Assembly: GCF_001649575.2 (NCBI RefSeq)
Contig: NC_051451.1
Location: forward strand, 23,191,597 to 23,255,596
Reading direction: 5' to 3'
Length of the DNA: 64,000 bases
From: Kryptolebias marmoratus
Lineage: Eukaryota > Chordata > Actinopteri > Cyprinodontiformes > Rivulidae
Part shown: positions 63,886 to 64,000 of the stretch, piece by piece
Position numbering within the stretch: the stretch's first letter is position 1
Layout of the letters: the number at the start of each line of letters is the position of its first letter
Notes under the pieces: generated by a model
The model's input: only the letters and a program-made list of their open reading frames with translations
What the model was told of the DNA's origin: nothing
Databases searched by the model: none
Program-made: the position numbers and the translations under genes

Positions 63886-64000
63886 GCAAATCTCCTGAAG
63901 TGAAGCAGAGATTGAACAAGGAAAGGGAAGAAAATAAAAACTGCTTTGACAGCACATTTTCTTCAAAGAATCAATCGCTCACTGTCTCACTCTTAGCTCT

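Larger units (their letters stand above)
57721..64000. other. Distal flank, no gene recognised
   Basis: No exon was seen. An interspersed repeat copy lies at about 60480-60760 and ends in an (AC)16 tract. From 61.9 kb to the end the DNA is very AT-rich and almost free of recognised repeats, with a (TA)n tract at 63863-63885. Confidence 0.5.

Overview
The window is vertebrate nuclear DNA, almost certainly from a teleost fish, probably a percomorph. Genes are split by AT-rich introns with GT..AG borders. Repeats are typical of fish: Tc1-like and hAT DNA transposons, LINE fragments and microsatellites. There is one 205-base assembly gap at 45165-45369 and a single N at 32085. No bacterial operon, CRISPR array, tRNA or rRNA gene was seen.

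Three protein-coding genes can be rebuilt exon by exon, with every splice phase agreeing. (1) Positions 1-8303, plus strand: the 3' part of tarbp1, 19 exons coding the last 964 residues, ending in a complete SpoU-type tRNA 2'-O-ribose methyltransferase domain. Its 5' part lies before the window. (2) Positions 8980-11432, plus strand: an intact three-exon rhodopsin-class orphan GPCR of 526 residues, nearest to GPR161 among receptors I can compare from memory. (3) Positions 14345-37054, minus strand: slc35f3, seven coding exons, 426 residues from the conserved start, a ten-helix solute carrier linked to thiamine transport. Intron 1 is 16.8 kb shorter than the whole gene body but still 12.8 kb long. 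The tarbp1/slc35f3 tail-to-tail order matches human 1q42.2, where COA6 lies between them. No COA6 was seen here, and the GPCR occupies that interval.

The gene-free DNA holds remnants of at least four transposon classes, a degenerate interspersed repeat family in both orientations, and several GC-richer, repeat-poor islands that could be enhancers. Positions 37.5-64 kb contain no recognisable exon. This is either 5' flank of slc35f3 or an intron leading to an undetected distal first exon.

The three genes are not known to share a pathway: tarbp1 modifies tRNA, the GPCR would signal at the membrane, and slc35f3 is a transporter. They are neighbours by conserved synteny. No wholly new system was found. 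The points most worth following are the intact orphan receptor, a 25-base perfect inverted match 5.2 kb apart in the gene desert, a hAT MITE with a perfect 8-bp target duplication, and the interspersed repeat family.
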